Shown here: positions 33,023 to 42,149 of the stretch, one piece after another
Position numbering within the stretch: the stretch's first letter is position 1
Layout: every line of letters begins with the position of its first letter
Assembly: GCA_039986595.1 (NCBI GenBank)
Contig: JBDWQJ010000009.1
Location: forward strand, 1 to 64,000
Reading direction: 5' to 3'
Length of the DNA stretch: 64,000 nucleotides
Source: Lentilitoribacter sp039986595
GTDB taxonomy: Bacteria > Pseudomonadota > Alphaproteobacteria > Rhizobiales > Rhizobiaceae
Translations under genes and position numbers: made by a program
Notes under the pieces: generated by a model
What the model saw: only the letters and a program-made list of their open reading frames with translations
What the model was told of the DNA's origin: nothing
The model's database searches: none

Positions 33023-34099
33023 ATGGCTGGCGTCACGCTAAACAAGATCGTAAAATCATACGGTTTATTAGAAGTTGTTCATGGCATCGACTTAGATGTT
33101 AAAGAACGAGAATTTGTCGTTTTGGTCGGCCCATCGGGCTGCGGGAAATCAACGACATTACGAATGATTGCAGGTCTTGAAGAGATTACAGCAGGTGAAC
33201 TTTCAATTGATGGGCGCTTTGTAAATCGCGTTGCACCGAAAGATCGCGATGTCGCCATGGTGTTTCAAAACTATGCGCTCTACCCTCATTTAAATGTTGC
33301 TGAGAATATGGCTTTTGGGCTTCGCATTCGCCGAACGCCAAAAGCTGAGATCAAGAAAACGATTGCTGAAACGGCTGAAATACTTGGGTTAACTGATTAT
33401 TTGCACCGCCGACCTGCGGATCTTTCTGGTGGTCAAAGACAACGTGTTGCTATGGGCCGCGCCATTGTTCGTCACCCTAAAGTCTTTTTGTTTGATGAGC
33501 CATTATCAAATTTGGATGCGAAATTAAGAACGCAGATGCGCGCTGAAATTAAGCGCTTGCACAATCGCTTAAATGCAACATCCATCTATGTCACGCATGA
33601 TCAGGTTGAAGCTATGACGCTTGCCGATCGTATTGTGGTGATGAACGATGGTATTATCGAACAAGTCGGCGCGCCGATGGATTTGTTCAACAATCCCGCC
33701 AACACCTTTGTTGCTGGCTTCTTGGGTTCTCCCCCCATGAACCAAATCAAAGGACAGATTACCGAATACGGTGCGAAAGTTAGCGGGGCCGAAATTAAAG
33801 TCGATGGCAAGGTGGGCAACCATGTTGGCAGAGATGTCATTGTCGGCATTCGCCCTGAACACACTGAATTAAATGCGGGCGATAACACATCCGTTTTGCC
33901 GATCAGTTTGGATCTTGTTGAACCGTTGGGTTCCGAAGCCTTACTCCACGCCCATCATGGTGATGACAGCATGGTCTTTAAGGCTGAAACCAATGGCAAT
34001 ATCGCCCATCTTTCTGGTGTGAAAGAGGTTCATGTCCCTTCGTCATTGGTCAAGATTTTTGATGCTGAAAGTGGACGCGCTCTGGATTTAGGTGCGTAA
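33023..34099 (+). CDS. Sugar ABC transporter ATP-binding protein (AlgS/UgpC-type)
   Basis: A 358-residue ATPase with Walker A GPSGCGKST, signature LSGGQRQRVAMGR, Walker B VFLFDEPLSNLD, and a C-terminal OB-type regulatory domain (about 240-358) typical of carbohydrate importers. GGGAGG precedes the chosen ATG; the frame is open 12 codons further upstream. It is the first gene of an operon with two LplB/LplC-type permeases, an AlgQ-like binding protein and a PL15 lyase, so it is probably the energy subunit for alginate-oligosaccharide import. Confidence 0.88.
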   Translation: MAGVTLNKIVKSYGLLEVVHGIDLDVKEREFVVLVGPSGCGKSTTLRMIAGLEEITAGELSIDGRFVNRVAPKDRDVAMVFQNYALYPHLNVAENMAFGLRIRRTPKAEIKKTIAETAEILGLTDYLHRRPADLSGGQRQRVAMGRAIVRHPKVFLFDEPLSNLDAKLRTQMRAEIKRLHNRLNATSIYVTHDQVEAMTLADRIVVMNDGIIEQVGAPMDLFNNPANTFVAGFLGSPPMNQIKGQITEYGAKVSGAEIKVDGKVGNHVGRDVIVGIRPEHTELNAGDNTSVLPISLDLVEPLGSEALLHAHHGDDSMVFKAETNGNIAHLSGVKEVHVPSSLVKIFDAESGRALDLGA

Positions 34100-34103
34100 G
34101 ACC

Positions 34104-35087
34104 ATGGCGAAACAGACCTCAACTGATTTAAGGACAGATGAACCGCCACAAGTTACCACTCAGGCGATCAGAAATGATAGTTGGACACGCACCATCGATC
34201 ACTTCAAGCGCGAGTGGCAAATCTATCTAATGCTGGTTCCAACGATAATTTGGTTTATCGTTTTCCTTTATAAACCGATGTATGGTTTGCAGATCGCATT
34301 TAAGGACTATTCAATCTTTAAAGGTGTCGCAAACAGCCCATGGATTGGCTTTGAACACTTTCAAACATTGTTTTCCAATGATCAGTTCTTGCGCGCGGTT
34401 CGAAACACCATCGAAATCAGTGCACTAAATCTTATATTCGGCTTCCCGGCTCCCATCATTTTAGCGTTGATGTTCAATGAAATCTTGCATGCAAGCTATA
34501 AACGCACAGCGCAAACAATTGTTTATCTCCCGCATTTTATCTCATCAGTGATTATTGCAGGTATTGTCATCACAGCATTTTCTCCGTCGGCCGGTATTGT
34601 TAACACTGTGATGGGTTGGCTAGGTCTTGATCCAATCTACTTCCTCACCCAGCCTGATTGGTTCAGACCAATCTTTGTGGGTACTGGTATTTGGCAAGAA
34701 GCTGGTTTTGGATCAATCGTCTTTCTTGCTGCGATCGCAGGGGTAAATCCATCGCTTTATGAAAGTGCCGTTGTGGATGGTGCAAACCGATGGCAGATGA
34801 TGTGGCGGATTACGATCCCGTCGATCATGCCAACGATCTTGATCATGTTGATCATCCGCATTGGTAATATCATGGAAGTATCTTTTGAACTTGTGATCTT
34901 GCTCTATCAGCCTTCAACTTATTCCGTTGCTGATGTGGTCAACACATGGGTCTACCGCCAAGGTTTGCAATCAGGTCAATATGATTTGGCCGCTGCTGCT
35001 GGTCTGTTTAATGCGGTTGTAGCCTTTGTGCTTGTAATGGTTGCTAACACGATGTCGCGCCGTCTATCGCGCACATCATTATGGTGA
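34104..35087 (+). CDS. ABC permease, LplB/AlgM1 type
   Basis: A 327-residue membrane protein with about six segments after a ~35-residue cytoplasmic tail. PMYGLQIAFKDYSIFKGVANSPWIGFEHF and the loop ESAVVDGANRWQMMWRITIPSIMPT are characteristic of the LplB/YteP subfamily that includes alginate permease AlgM1. The ATG at 34104 follows the ATPase stop by 4 bases; an earlier GTG at 34092 would overlap it. Confidence 0.87.
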   Translation: MAKQTSTDLRTDEPPQVTTQAIRNDSWTRTIDHFKREWQIYLMLVPTIIWFIVFLYKPMYGLQIAFKDYSIFKGVANSPWIGFEHFQTLFSNDQFLRAVRNTIEISALNLIFGFPAPIILALMFNEILHASYKRTAQTIVYLPHFISSVIIAGIVITAFSPSAGIVNTVMGWLGLDPIYFLTQPDWFRPIFVGTGIWQEAGFGSIVFLAAIAGVNPSLYESAVVDGANRWQMMWRITIPSIMPTILIMLIIRIGNIMEVSFELVILLYQPSTYSVADVVNTWVYRQGLQSGQYDLAAAAGLFNAVVAFVLVMVANTMSRRLSRTSLW

Positions 35088-35097
35088 GGGTTCGAAC

Positions 35098-35979
35098 ATG
35101 ATGAAATGGAATCTTTACTCAAGAGGCGACAAGTTTTTCGCAATCGCTGTATCTGTTTTAATTGGCATGTTTACAGCTGCGACACTGTACCCGTTTATTT
35201 ACATCGCGGCGGTTTCATTCAGCTCAGGCTTTGCGGCTGCGGCTGGCAAAGTGGTGCTAACACCGATTGATGTAACAATTGAAGCTTATCGCTTTATTCT
35301 GTCCGATCCGCAATTTTGGGTCTCTTATCGCAACACCTTTATCTACACGATTGGCGGCACATTGATGAGCATGGCGTTCATCATTCCAGGTGCCTATGCG
35401 TTATCGCGCCCACAGCTTAAAGGCAGACGTTTTTTCAATCTCTTCATCGCTTTTACGATGTGGTTTAATGCTGGGTTGATCCCGTTTTTCCTAAACATGC
35501 GCGATCTAAATCTGCTTGATAGTATGTTTGGTATTATCCTAGCCTTCGCTGTGAACGCATTTAACATCATCTTATTAAGAAACTTCTTTGAAAGTATTCC
35601 GCGGAGCTTTGAGGAGGCTGCCCGTATGGACGGCGCCAATGACTTCCAGGTATTATGGAAAGTCTTTGTGCCGCTGTCCAAACCGGCCATTGCAACAATC
35701 ACACTCTTCTGCATTGTTGCGCGCTGGAACGGTTTCTTCTGGGCAATGGTCCTATTGCAAAGTGAAGAGAAGATCCCGTTACAGGTCTTCTTGCGTCACA
35801 CTATAGCCAAGCTCAGCGATACCGAAGAATTTGCAATGAACGTGCTGGACGCAGCTTATGGTCCAGAAACCGTCACAGGTGCGATCATTGTGTGTTCAAT
35901 TATTCCTGTGCTGATCGTTTACCCGTTCATCCAGAAATACTTTGAAAAAGGAATTTTACTTGGGGGAGTAAAAGAATGA
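35098..35979 (+). CDS. ABC permease, LplC/AlgM2 type
   Basis: A 293-residue permease with six segments and the cytoplasmic loop SFEEAARMDGANDFQVLWKVFVPLSKPAIAT. NAGLIPFFLNMRDLNLLDSMFGIIL is typical of LplC/YtcP proteins. The frame is open 19 codons upstream inside the preceding permease; the ATG after GAGGG is preferred. It pairs with the upstream permease. Confidence 0.87.
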   Translation: MMKWNLYSRGDKFFAIAVSVLIGMFTAATLYPFIYIAAVSFSSGFAAAAGKVVLTPIDVTIEAYRFILSDPQFWVSYRNTFIYTIGGTLMSMAFIIPGAYALSRPQLKGRRFFNLFIAFTMWFNAGLIPFFLNMRDLNLLDSMFGIILAFAVNAFNIILLRNFFESIPRSFEEAARMDGANDFQVLWKVFVPLSKPAIATITLFCIVARWNGFFWAMVLLQSEEKIPLQVFLRHTIAKLSDTEEFAMNVLDAAYGPETVTGAIIVCSIIPVLIVYPFIQKYFEKGILLGGVKE

Positions 35980-36009
35980 CAAGACAAACACGCAACATGG
36001 GAGGAAATC

Positions 36010-37572
36010 ATGCGTAAATTAACTCTTGCCGCGGCTCTTCTGGCCGGCACCGCTTTCGCGACGCCTGCAGTATCAGATGGCCATCTACAAATTGTTGAGG
36101 GGGATCCTCTGGAGCTAACGATCCAGATGAACCATGCTCGTTATCCAATTTACAAAGAAGATTGGCCTGTTGAACAACAGGCTCGTAAATGGACTAACGT
36201 TCACCTTGTTGATGTAACCGTTGGCGCAAACCTGCGTTCTGATGAGAACACGGGTCGCACAGAAGCGCTGAACTTGATGCTCGCGGGTGGCAATATCCCT
36301 GACATCGTAGGTTCTAGCCGCATTAAAGACTTCGTCAATCAGTATGGTCCTGAAGGTGCTTTCCTTCCGCTTAATGATCTGATTGAAGAGCATGCACCAA
36401 ACATGAAGGCATATTTCGATGCACGTCCTGAAGTCGCTGCTGCGATTTCCGCTGCTGATGGAAGCATGTATTACATCCCATATTTGCCAGATGGTAAGTA
36501 TGGTCGTGCATACTGGATCCGCACAGACTGGCTCGACAAACTAGGCCTTGAAGTTCCGCAAACAGTCGAAGAATTTGAAGCTGCATTGCGTGCTTTCAAA
36601 ACTCAAGATCCAAACGGTAACGGTGAAGCGGATGAAGTACCATATTTTGCTCGCCAATGGCCTGAACTTATTCGTCTTGTAACACTTTGGGATGGTCGCT
36701 CGTCAGGATCTGATACCTATCACGATTTCTTGGTCGATGATGGTAAAATGGCACACCCTTATGCTGGTGAAGGCTATCGCGAAGGCATTAAAAACCTTGC
36801 GCGCTGGTATGCTGAAGGCTTAGTGGATGCGGAAGTATTTACACGCGGTTCATCCGCTCGTGACTTCTTGTTGTCTGAAAATCTAGGTGGTGCAACACAC
36901 GATTGGTTTGCGTCCACATCTGGTTACAACAGACTATCAACTGAGATTGACGGCTTTGAATTTAAAGCAATGGCACCGCCAGCTTCTATCAGCGGCAAGC
37001 GCATTGAAGAGCATCGCCGTATTCCGATCAAACCTGATGGATGGGCAATTGGCCACACCAACGAACACCCCGTTGAGACTATCAAGTATTTTGATTTCTG
37101 GTTCACACCAGAAGGCCGTCGCTTGGCAAACTTCGGTGTTGAAGGTCAGCAATATGATGTGGTTGACGGCGAAGCGATCTTCAAGAAAGAATTCTTAGAC
37201 GCTGGTCCTGTCAACAGATCACTTTACCAAGTTGGTTCTCAACTTCAGGGTCGCGGGTATTTCCAAGACTACAAATACGAGATCCAATGGTCGAATGAAT
37301 TCGCTCTAGAAGGTATCGCGCTTTATGATCAAGGCGACTACCTAATCGACCAATTCTTGGGTGTTGCATTCAACGCAGAAGAGCAGAAGGTCTACGATAA
37401 GTATTGGGGTACTATCCGCGATTACATGCTCGAGCGGCAGCAAGCATGGATCTTGGGTGCATCTGATGTTGAAGCTGAGTGGGACGATTATATCGCTCAA
37501 CTAAAAAAGCTTGGTTACGATGACGTTCTTGTCGTGATGCAATCTGCATACGAGCGCCAATACAACAAGTAA
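36010..37572 (+). CDS. Oligosaccharide-binding protein, AlgQ/LplA type
   Basis: A 520-residue periplasmic binding protein with a signal peptide (MRKLTLAAALLAGTAFATPA). Residues 200-210, DPNGNGEADEV, match the EF-hand-like Ca2+ site of the alginate-binding proteins AlgQ1/AlgQ2. Size also fits that family, larger than ordinary sugar-binding proteins. GGGAGGAAATC precedes the start. With the PL15 lyase directly behind it, uptake of alginate oligosaccharides is likely. Confidence 0.87.
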   Translation: MRKLTLAAALLAGTAFATPAVSDGHLQIVEGDPLELTIQMNHARYPIYKEDWPVEQQARKWTNVHLVDVTVGANLRSDENTGRTEALNLMLAGGNIPDIVGSSRIKDFVNQYGPEGAFLPLNDLIEEHAPNMKAYFDARPEVAAAISAADGSMYYIPYLPDGKYGRAYWIRTDWLDKLGLEVPQTVEEFEAALRAFKTQDPNGNGEADEVPYFARQWPELIRLVTLWDGRSSGSDTYHDFLVDDGKMAHPYAGEGYREGIKNLARWYAEGLVDAEVFTRGSSARDFLLSENLGGATHDWFASTSGYNRLSTEIDGFEFKAMAPPASISGKRIEEHRRIPIKPDGWAIGHTNEHPVETIKYFDFWFTPEGRRLANFGVEGQQYDVVDGEAIFKKEFLDAGPVNRSLYQVGSQLQGRGYFQDYKYEIQWSNEFALEGIALYDQGDYLIDQFLGVAFNAEEQKVYDKYWGTIRDYMLERQQAWILGASDVEAEWDDYIAQLKKLGYDDVLVVMQSAYERQYNK

Positions 37573-37593
37573 TAGCTTGTAAACAAACTTCAG

Positions 37594-37615
37594 AGCGGCG
37601 GGTTTTCTCGCCGCT
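37594..37615 (+). other. Hairpin between binding protein and lyase genes
   Basis: Arms AGCGGCG and CGCCGCT with an 8-base loop, not followed by a T-run. It is probably a message-stabilising hairpin that favours the binding protein. Confidence 0.5.
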
Positions 37616-37648
37616 TCATTGCAATTTTAAAAACGGAAATCTACTTTA

Positions 37649-39970
37649 ATGGCAAGTGACGCTCTTCCTTTGCTTGATGAACCAAAAGCTGGTCAACTTA
37701 CGATCCAATATTCACCGATTGAAGATACGGATATTGTTGAAAATCCACCACGCTTTTCATGGATCCCAGTAATTGATGATGACGCGCGCTATGTGTTGCG
37801 CATTTCTAAAGATGCTAATTACCCGGCAAAAAACACCCATGTTTTTGAAGATTTACCGCTGAACTTTTTTACCCCAGACATTGTTTTAGACGCTGGGGAT
37901 TACCATTGGTCTTACGCAACATGGGACGCGGAAACAAATACGCAAACAAGCACTTGGAGCAGCACACGCAACTTCACATTGGCTGAGGATTTGCCGCAAA
38001 CACCCGTTCCAAAAAGAACAGAGAGATACAAAAAGGTGGATACGAACCACCCTCGCCTTTGGATGACATCAGATCGCCTAGTTGAATTTAAAAAAGCTGT
38101 CGCTGCCGATCCTAGCCATTGTAGCTGGGCAAACTTTTATGAAAAATCCGTTCTACCTTGGATGGAGCGGGATGTGATGGGTGAACCGGCGGGCTATCCA
38201 AATCATACGCGTACTGCACCTGTTTGGCGTCAAACATATATCGACTTGCAAGAAGTTTGGTATGCGATCCGTCATCTGGCAATTGGTGGCGCAGTAACAG
38301 ATGATGCAAACATGACTGCTCGTGCCAAAGAATGGTTGTTAGAAGCGGCATCGTGGGATCCAATGGGCGTTACCTCGCGCGCCTATACTGATGAATGGGC
38401 ATATCGCGTTTGTAATGCGCTCGCATGGGGGTATGACTGGCTCTATGATGAATTGTCAGACGAGGAACGTGCAACCGTTCGTGCTTCACTTTTAGAACGC
38501 ACACGAGACATTGCAGAACACGCTATCCAAAACGCCAAGATCCACCTCTTCCCGTATGACAGCCATGCGGTTCGATCCGTTTCGCTCAGCATTGTCCCAT
38601 CATGTATTGCGCTATTGGGCGATGATGAGAATGATGAAGTTCGCGATTGGCTTGACTATAGCATTGAATTTTTAATGACCGTATATTCTCCGTGGGGTGA
38701 TGACGACGGTGGCTGGGCCGAGGGTACTAATTACTGGATGATGGGCGTTGCATATCTCATTGACGCTGCAAACAGGCTAAAATCTTATACTGGAATTGAC
38801 CTTTACAAGCGTCCGTTCTTGCAAAACACCGGCGACTTCCCGCTTTATTGCAAAGCTCCAAATACGCGGCGCGCCACATTTGGAGATGATAGTACGCAAG
38901 GCGATTTACCGGGGATTAAAACCGGGCTGAATATGCGCCAGCTTGCAGGGGCAACTGGCAAAGGCGAATACCAATGGTATGCGGAGGAAAACCTGCGCAC
39001 AAACCCTGGCACAGAAATGGCGTTTTACAATTGGGGTTGGTGGGATACGAATTTTGACGAACTCGTCTTCCAAACAGATTTCCCGCAGATTAAAGCTGAA
39101 AAACCTGAAGATGGATTGCGCCACTTTAAAGGTATTGGCTGGGTGGGCGTTCAACATGCCATGGATGATCCAGATAACCATATTCAGTTCGTGTTTAAGT
39201 CTTCAAAATTTGGTTCGGTGAGCCATAGTCATGGTGATCAAAACTCCTTTTGCATGGCAGCATATGGCGAAGATATGGCAATCCAATCTGGATATTACGT
39301 CGCCTTTAATTCTTCCATGCACCGCAATTGGCGCCGTCAAACTCGTTCTAAAAATGCAATTTTGATCAATGGTAAAGGTCAATATGCTGAAAAAGATAAA
39401 GCCAAGGCACTCGCTTCGACAGGATTGATAAAAGCTGCGGAACAACGCGAAGATCATATCTATATCTGCGGCAATGCAACAGCTGCATATCAATCTCTCT
39501 CACCAGAAGTGACATGTGCAGAACGTGAGATTTACTTCGTACGCGGCTCTTATTTTGTCATTGTCGATAAAGTAGATGCAGATGAGCCTGTCACGATAGA
39601 TTGGTTGCTGCATGCAAATAACCCGTTTGAACTTGGTAAATCTTCATTCCGCAATCGCCAAGAACGCTCCGGATTTTACGGACAAGTTGTTTGGTCGGAA
39701 GCCGGCAAACCGCAGATCAGTCAAAAAACAGAGTTTACCGATGTTGATCCCGAAGATTATGAAGGATTACCGGTCAGCACCGTGTTAACCGCACATTACC
39801 CCGCTTCGACCCGTCACCGTATTGCAACGCTTTTAGTGCCATACAAACTTGATGCACCGAAAAGAATTTTCAACTTCATGGACGATCAGGGCTATGACGC
39901 GGACTTATATTTCACAGATCCGGATGAAAACACGTTCAAAGTTGTGATGAAAAAACTAGCTAACACATAA
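37649..39970 (+). CDS. Oligoalginate lyase, PL15-type (Atu3025-like)
   Basis: A 773-residue protein without a signal peptide, so probably cytoplasmic. A small beta domain (about 1-110) leads into an alpha/alpha toroid (about 135-480) and a C-terminal beta-sandwich. His306 in YDSHAVR, Tyr362 in EGTNYW and His528 in SHSHGDQNS align with the catalytic and substrate-contact residues I recall from Agrobacterium Atu3025 (776 residues, exo-acting, PL15). It should release unsaturated monouronate from imported oligoalginate. The heparinase II/III family is the broader alternative. Downstream genes for a cupin and a reductase complete the route. Confidence 0.85.
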   Translation: MASDALPLLDEPKAGQLTIQYSPIEDTDIVENPPRFSWIPVIDDDARYVLRISKDANYPAKNTHVFEDLPLNFFTPDIVLDAGDYHWSYATWDAETNTQTSTWSSTRNFTLAEDLPQTPVPKRTERYKKVDTNHPRLWMTSDRLVEFKKAVAADPSHCSWANFYEKSVLPWMERDVMGEPAGYPNHTRTAPVWRQTYIDLQEVWYAIRHLAIGGAVTDDANMTARAKEWLLEAASWDPMGVTSRAYTDEWAYRVCNALAWGYDWLYDELSDEERATVRASLLERTRDIAEHAIQNAKIHLFPYDSHAVRSVSLSIVPSCIALLGDDENDEVRDWLDYSIEFLMTVYSPWGDDDGGWAEGTNYWMMGVAYLIDAANRLKSYTGIDLYKRPFLQNTGDFPLYCKAPNTRRATFGDDSTQGDLPGIKTGLNMRQLAGATGKGEYQWYAEENLRTNPGTEMAFYNWGWWDTNFDELVFQTDFPQIKAEKPEDGLRHFKGIGWVGVQHAMDDPDNHIQFVFKSSKFGSVSHSHGDQNSFCMAAYGEDMAIQSGYYVAFNSSMHRNWRRQTRSKNAILINGKGQYAEKDKAKALASTGLIKAAEQREDHIYICGNATAAYQSLSPEVTCAEREIYFVRGSYFVIVDKVDADEPVTIDWLLHANNPFELGKSSFRNRQERSGFYGQVVWSEAGKPQISQKTEFTDVDPEDYEGLPVSTVLTAHYPASTRHRIATLLVPYKLDAPKRIFNFMDDQGYDADLYFTDPDENTFKVVMKKLANT

Positions 39971-39992
39971 CCACTCAAAGGAAATAAACCAA

Positions 39993-40730
39993 ATGAAACT
40001 TGCAGGAAAAACTGCCATCGTGACCGGCGGCGGTCGCGATATTGGTGCAGCCGTTGCTATTAAATTAGCTTCTGAAGGCGCAAATGTTGCGATTAATTAC
40101 TTCAGCACTGGCGCCGATGAGACGGTCGCGACAATTAAGGCGAATGGGGGCAACGCATTTGCGATGCAGGGGGATCTGAAAAACGAAGATGATGTCAATG
40201 CTTTGGTTGCTAAAACGGTCGAAACATTTGGCGGTGTTGATGTTCTTGTCAATAATGCTGGTGGTCTTGTTGCTCGTAAGAAAATAGCTGAAACGCCACT
40301 ATCCCACTGGCGTGAAGTTCTTGATTTGAACCTAACAAGCACATTTTTGATGACACATGCTGCCCTTCAACACATGAAAAGCGGTGCGATTGTTAATTTA
40401 GCTAGCCAAGCTGGTCGTGATGGTGGTGGCCCAGGCGCTGTACCTTACGCAACATCTAAAGGTGCCGTGATGACAATGACGCGCGGTCTTGCCAAAGAAC
40501 TAGGTCCAGATATTCGCGTAAACGCGCTATGCCCTGGCATGATTGATACTGACTTCCACAATGTTCACACGCCTGATGCTGGCCGCCGCGGATTTGAAGC
40601 AAGCGCACCAGTTAAACGTCAGGGGCATGTCGATGACGCGGCAAATCTTGTATTGTTCCTTGCATGCGATGACAGTGCCTTTATAACTGGAACAAATGTC
40701 GATATAAACGGCGGAATGCTATTCTCTTAA
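39993..40730 (+). CDS. SDR, candidate 4-deoxy-L-erythro-5-hexoseulose uronate reductase
   Basis: A 245-residue short-chain dehydrogenase with TGGGRDIG cofactor loop, NNAGG, catalytic Ser in LASQAGRDG and YATSK. Placement between the lyase and a KdgF-like cupin suggests that it reduces DEH to 2-keto-3-deoxygluconate, as the Sphingomonas A1-R reductases do. The KDG kinase and KDPG aldolase needed next are not in the window. The function is context-based. Confidence 0.82.
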   Translation: MKLAGKTAIVTGGGRDIGAAVAIKLASEGANVAINYFSTGADETVATIKANGGNAFAMQGDLKNEDDVNALVAKTVETFGGVDVLVNNAGGLVARKKIAETPLSHWREVLDLNLTSTFLMTHAALQHMKSGAIVNLASQAGRDGGGPGAVPYATSKGAVMTMTRGLAKELGPDIRVNALCPGMIDTDFHNVHTPDAGRRGFEASAPVKRQGHVDDAANLVLFLACDDSAFITGTNVDINGGMLFS

Positions 40731-40743
40731 TTTGGAGCTTTAA

Positions 40744-41055
40744 ATGTCAGATTTTCCAGTTGTTTCAACCGGTGACAATGTAACTCGTCAAGTGCTGGCA
40801 AACCATGACGAACTCATGGTTGTCGCGTTTCGTTTTTCTGCGGAAGGTGCAAAAGGTGATTTGCATAATCACCCGCATGTTCAATCGACATACGTTGAGA
40901 GTGGACGTTTTATTTTCACGCTAGGTGATGAAAAACGCGAAGTAAAAAAAGGTGATAGTTTCATCATCCCATCAGAGCTTATTCATGGATGTGTCTGCCT
41001 TGAACCGGGCACTTTGATTGATTGCTTTACGCCATACCGTGATGACTTTTTATAA
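40744..41055 (+). CDS. kdgF: KdgF-like cupin
   Basis: A 103-residue single-domain cupin. HNHPHVQSTYVESG supplies two histidines and a glutamine, and PSELIHG the third histidine, which is the metal site of KdgF. KdgF speeds the opening of unsaturated uronate to the linear keto form. The position right after the DEH-reductase-like gene supports this. It is the last gene of the operon before a terminator. Confidence 0.85.
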   Translation: MSDFPVVSTGDNVTRQVLANHDELMVVAFRFSAEGAKGDLHNHPHVQSTYVESGRFIFTLGDEKREVKKGDSFIIPSELIHGCVCLEPGTLIDCFTPYRDDFL

Positions 41056-41092
41056 AGCACGATTTTTGCGCGTTTAATGCGCAGAGTTTACA

Positions 41093-41133
41093 AAAACCAC
41101 GTTGAATTGCAGCCTCTGCTTTGACGTGGTTTT
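41093..41133 (+). terminator. Terminator of the alginate operon
   Basis: Stem AAAACCACGT/ACGTGGTTTT with an internal GCAG/CTGC hairpin in the loop, followed by more T's on the plus strand. Confidence 0.75.
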
Positions 41134-41194
41134 TTTATGGTTTTATGTCTTTCGAAAACTTTTGGGCAGCTTAAAAGGTTGCGCAATACATTTT

Positions 41195-41224
41195 ATTCAT
41201 TCATATTCGAATATATGAATGAAT
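41195..41224. promoter_or_regulatory. Candidate SoxR operator upstream of soxG
   Basis: A 12-base palindrome ATATTCGAATAT is flanked by ATTCATTC on the left and ATGAATGAAT on the right, giving an extended dyad. It ends 10 bases before the soxG start and overlaps the ribosome-binding region. It resembles the sites before soxV and soxB. Confidence 0.55.
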
Positions 41225-41234
41225 GGAGTGAGAT

Positions 41235-42149
41235 ATGCCTGTTACACGACGAGATGTTTTAAAAGGCACCGCGGCATTGTCCGTTTTAGGAGCTACACCA
41301 AATCTATCAATTGCCCAGATCAACTTAGGTCAAGCCACCCTGTCTACGGTAAGTGATGGAAACCTTTTGCTTCCCGGTGATTTTATTTTTGGATCCGTTC
41401 CGCAAGATGAGCTCCCCCCTATTCTCACAGAGTTTAATTTATCGCGCGATCAGCTCACACCAGAGTGCAATTTGGCGCTGTATCAGAACGGCGAGAACAA
41501 TGTCCTATTTGATGTCGGCTCAGGTCCTGACTTTATGCCGTCTGCAGGCATGATCGTGGATAGCCTTGAGAGTTTGGAGTTATCACCTGAAGATATCACC
41601 CATGTTGTTTTCACCCACGCGCATCCTGATCACCTATGGGGCCTTTTAGATGATTTTGATGATCCGCTCTTTAGCGAAGCACGATATCTAATTGGCCAGA
41701 ATGAATGGGATTATTGGTGGAACCCCAATACAGTCGATGGCTTGCCTGATAGTTTAAAACCTTTTGCTGTGGGTGCAAAACGTCGACTTGAAGCCATTGA
41801 AGATATGATTGAGTTTTTTAAAGACGGAGAAGAAATCTCGCCCGGTATTGCGGCTGTATCATCGCCCGGACACACCCCCGGACATATGAGCTTTGAGGTA
41901 AAGAACGGATCAACATCAACGATGATTTTGGGAGATGCGATAGGTAATCATCATATTGCATTTAAAAAACCATCTTGGCCGAGCGGCTCCGATCAAGATC
42001 GTGATCTTGGTATTCAATCACGCAAGATGCTGTTTGACCGGATTACGTCGGAAAACATGAATATTATAGGTTTTCATCTTCCCAATGGTGGCATCGGTAA
42101 AGTTGGCGTCATGCAAGATGGGTATGAATTTTTAGAAGGGGAAATTTGA
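41235..42149 (+). CDS. soxG: SoxG-like Tat-exported metallo-beta-lactamase-fold hydrolase
   Basis: A 304-residue protein with a Tat leader (VTRRDVLKGTAAL). The metal-binding motif THAHPDHLWG is intact, with further ligands in SSPGHTPGH and LGDAIG. Such proteins accompany soxF in Paracoccus (SoxG); the reaction is not settled. Its stop overlaps the start of the next hydrolase by 4 bases. The AT-rich palindrome just before it suggests control by SoxR together with the main sox operons. Confidence 0.8.
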   Translation: MPVTRRDVLKGTAALSVLGATPNLSIAQINLGQATLSTVSDGNLLLPGDFIFGSVPQDELPPILTEFNLSRDQLTPECNLALYQNGENNVLFDVGSGPDFMPSAGMIVDSLESLELSPEDITHVVFTHAHPDHLWGLLDDFDDPLFSEARYLIGQNEWDYWWNPNTVDGLPDSLKPFAVGAKRRLEAIEDMIEFFKDGEEISPGIAAVSSPGHTPGHMSFEVKNGSTSTMILGDAIGNHHIAFKKPSWPSGSDQDRDLGIQSRKMLFDRITSENMNIIGFHLPNGGIGKVGVMQDGYEFLEGEI

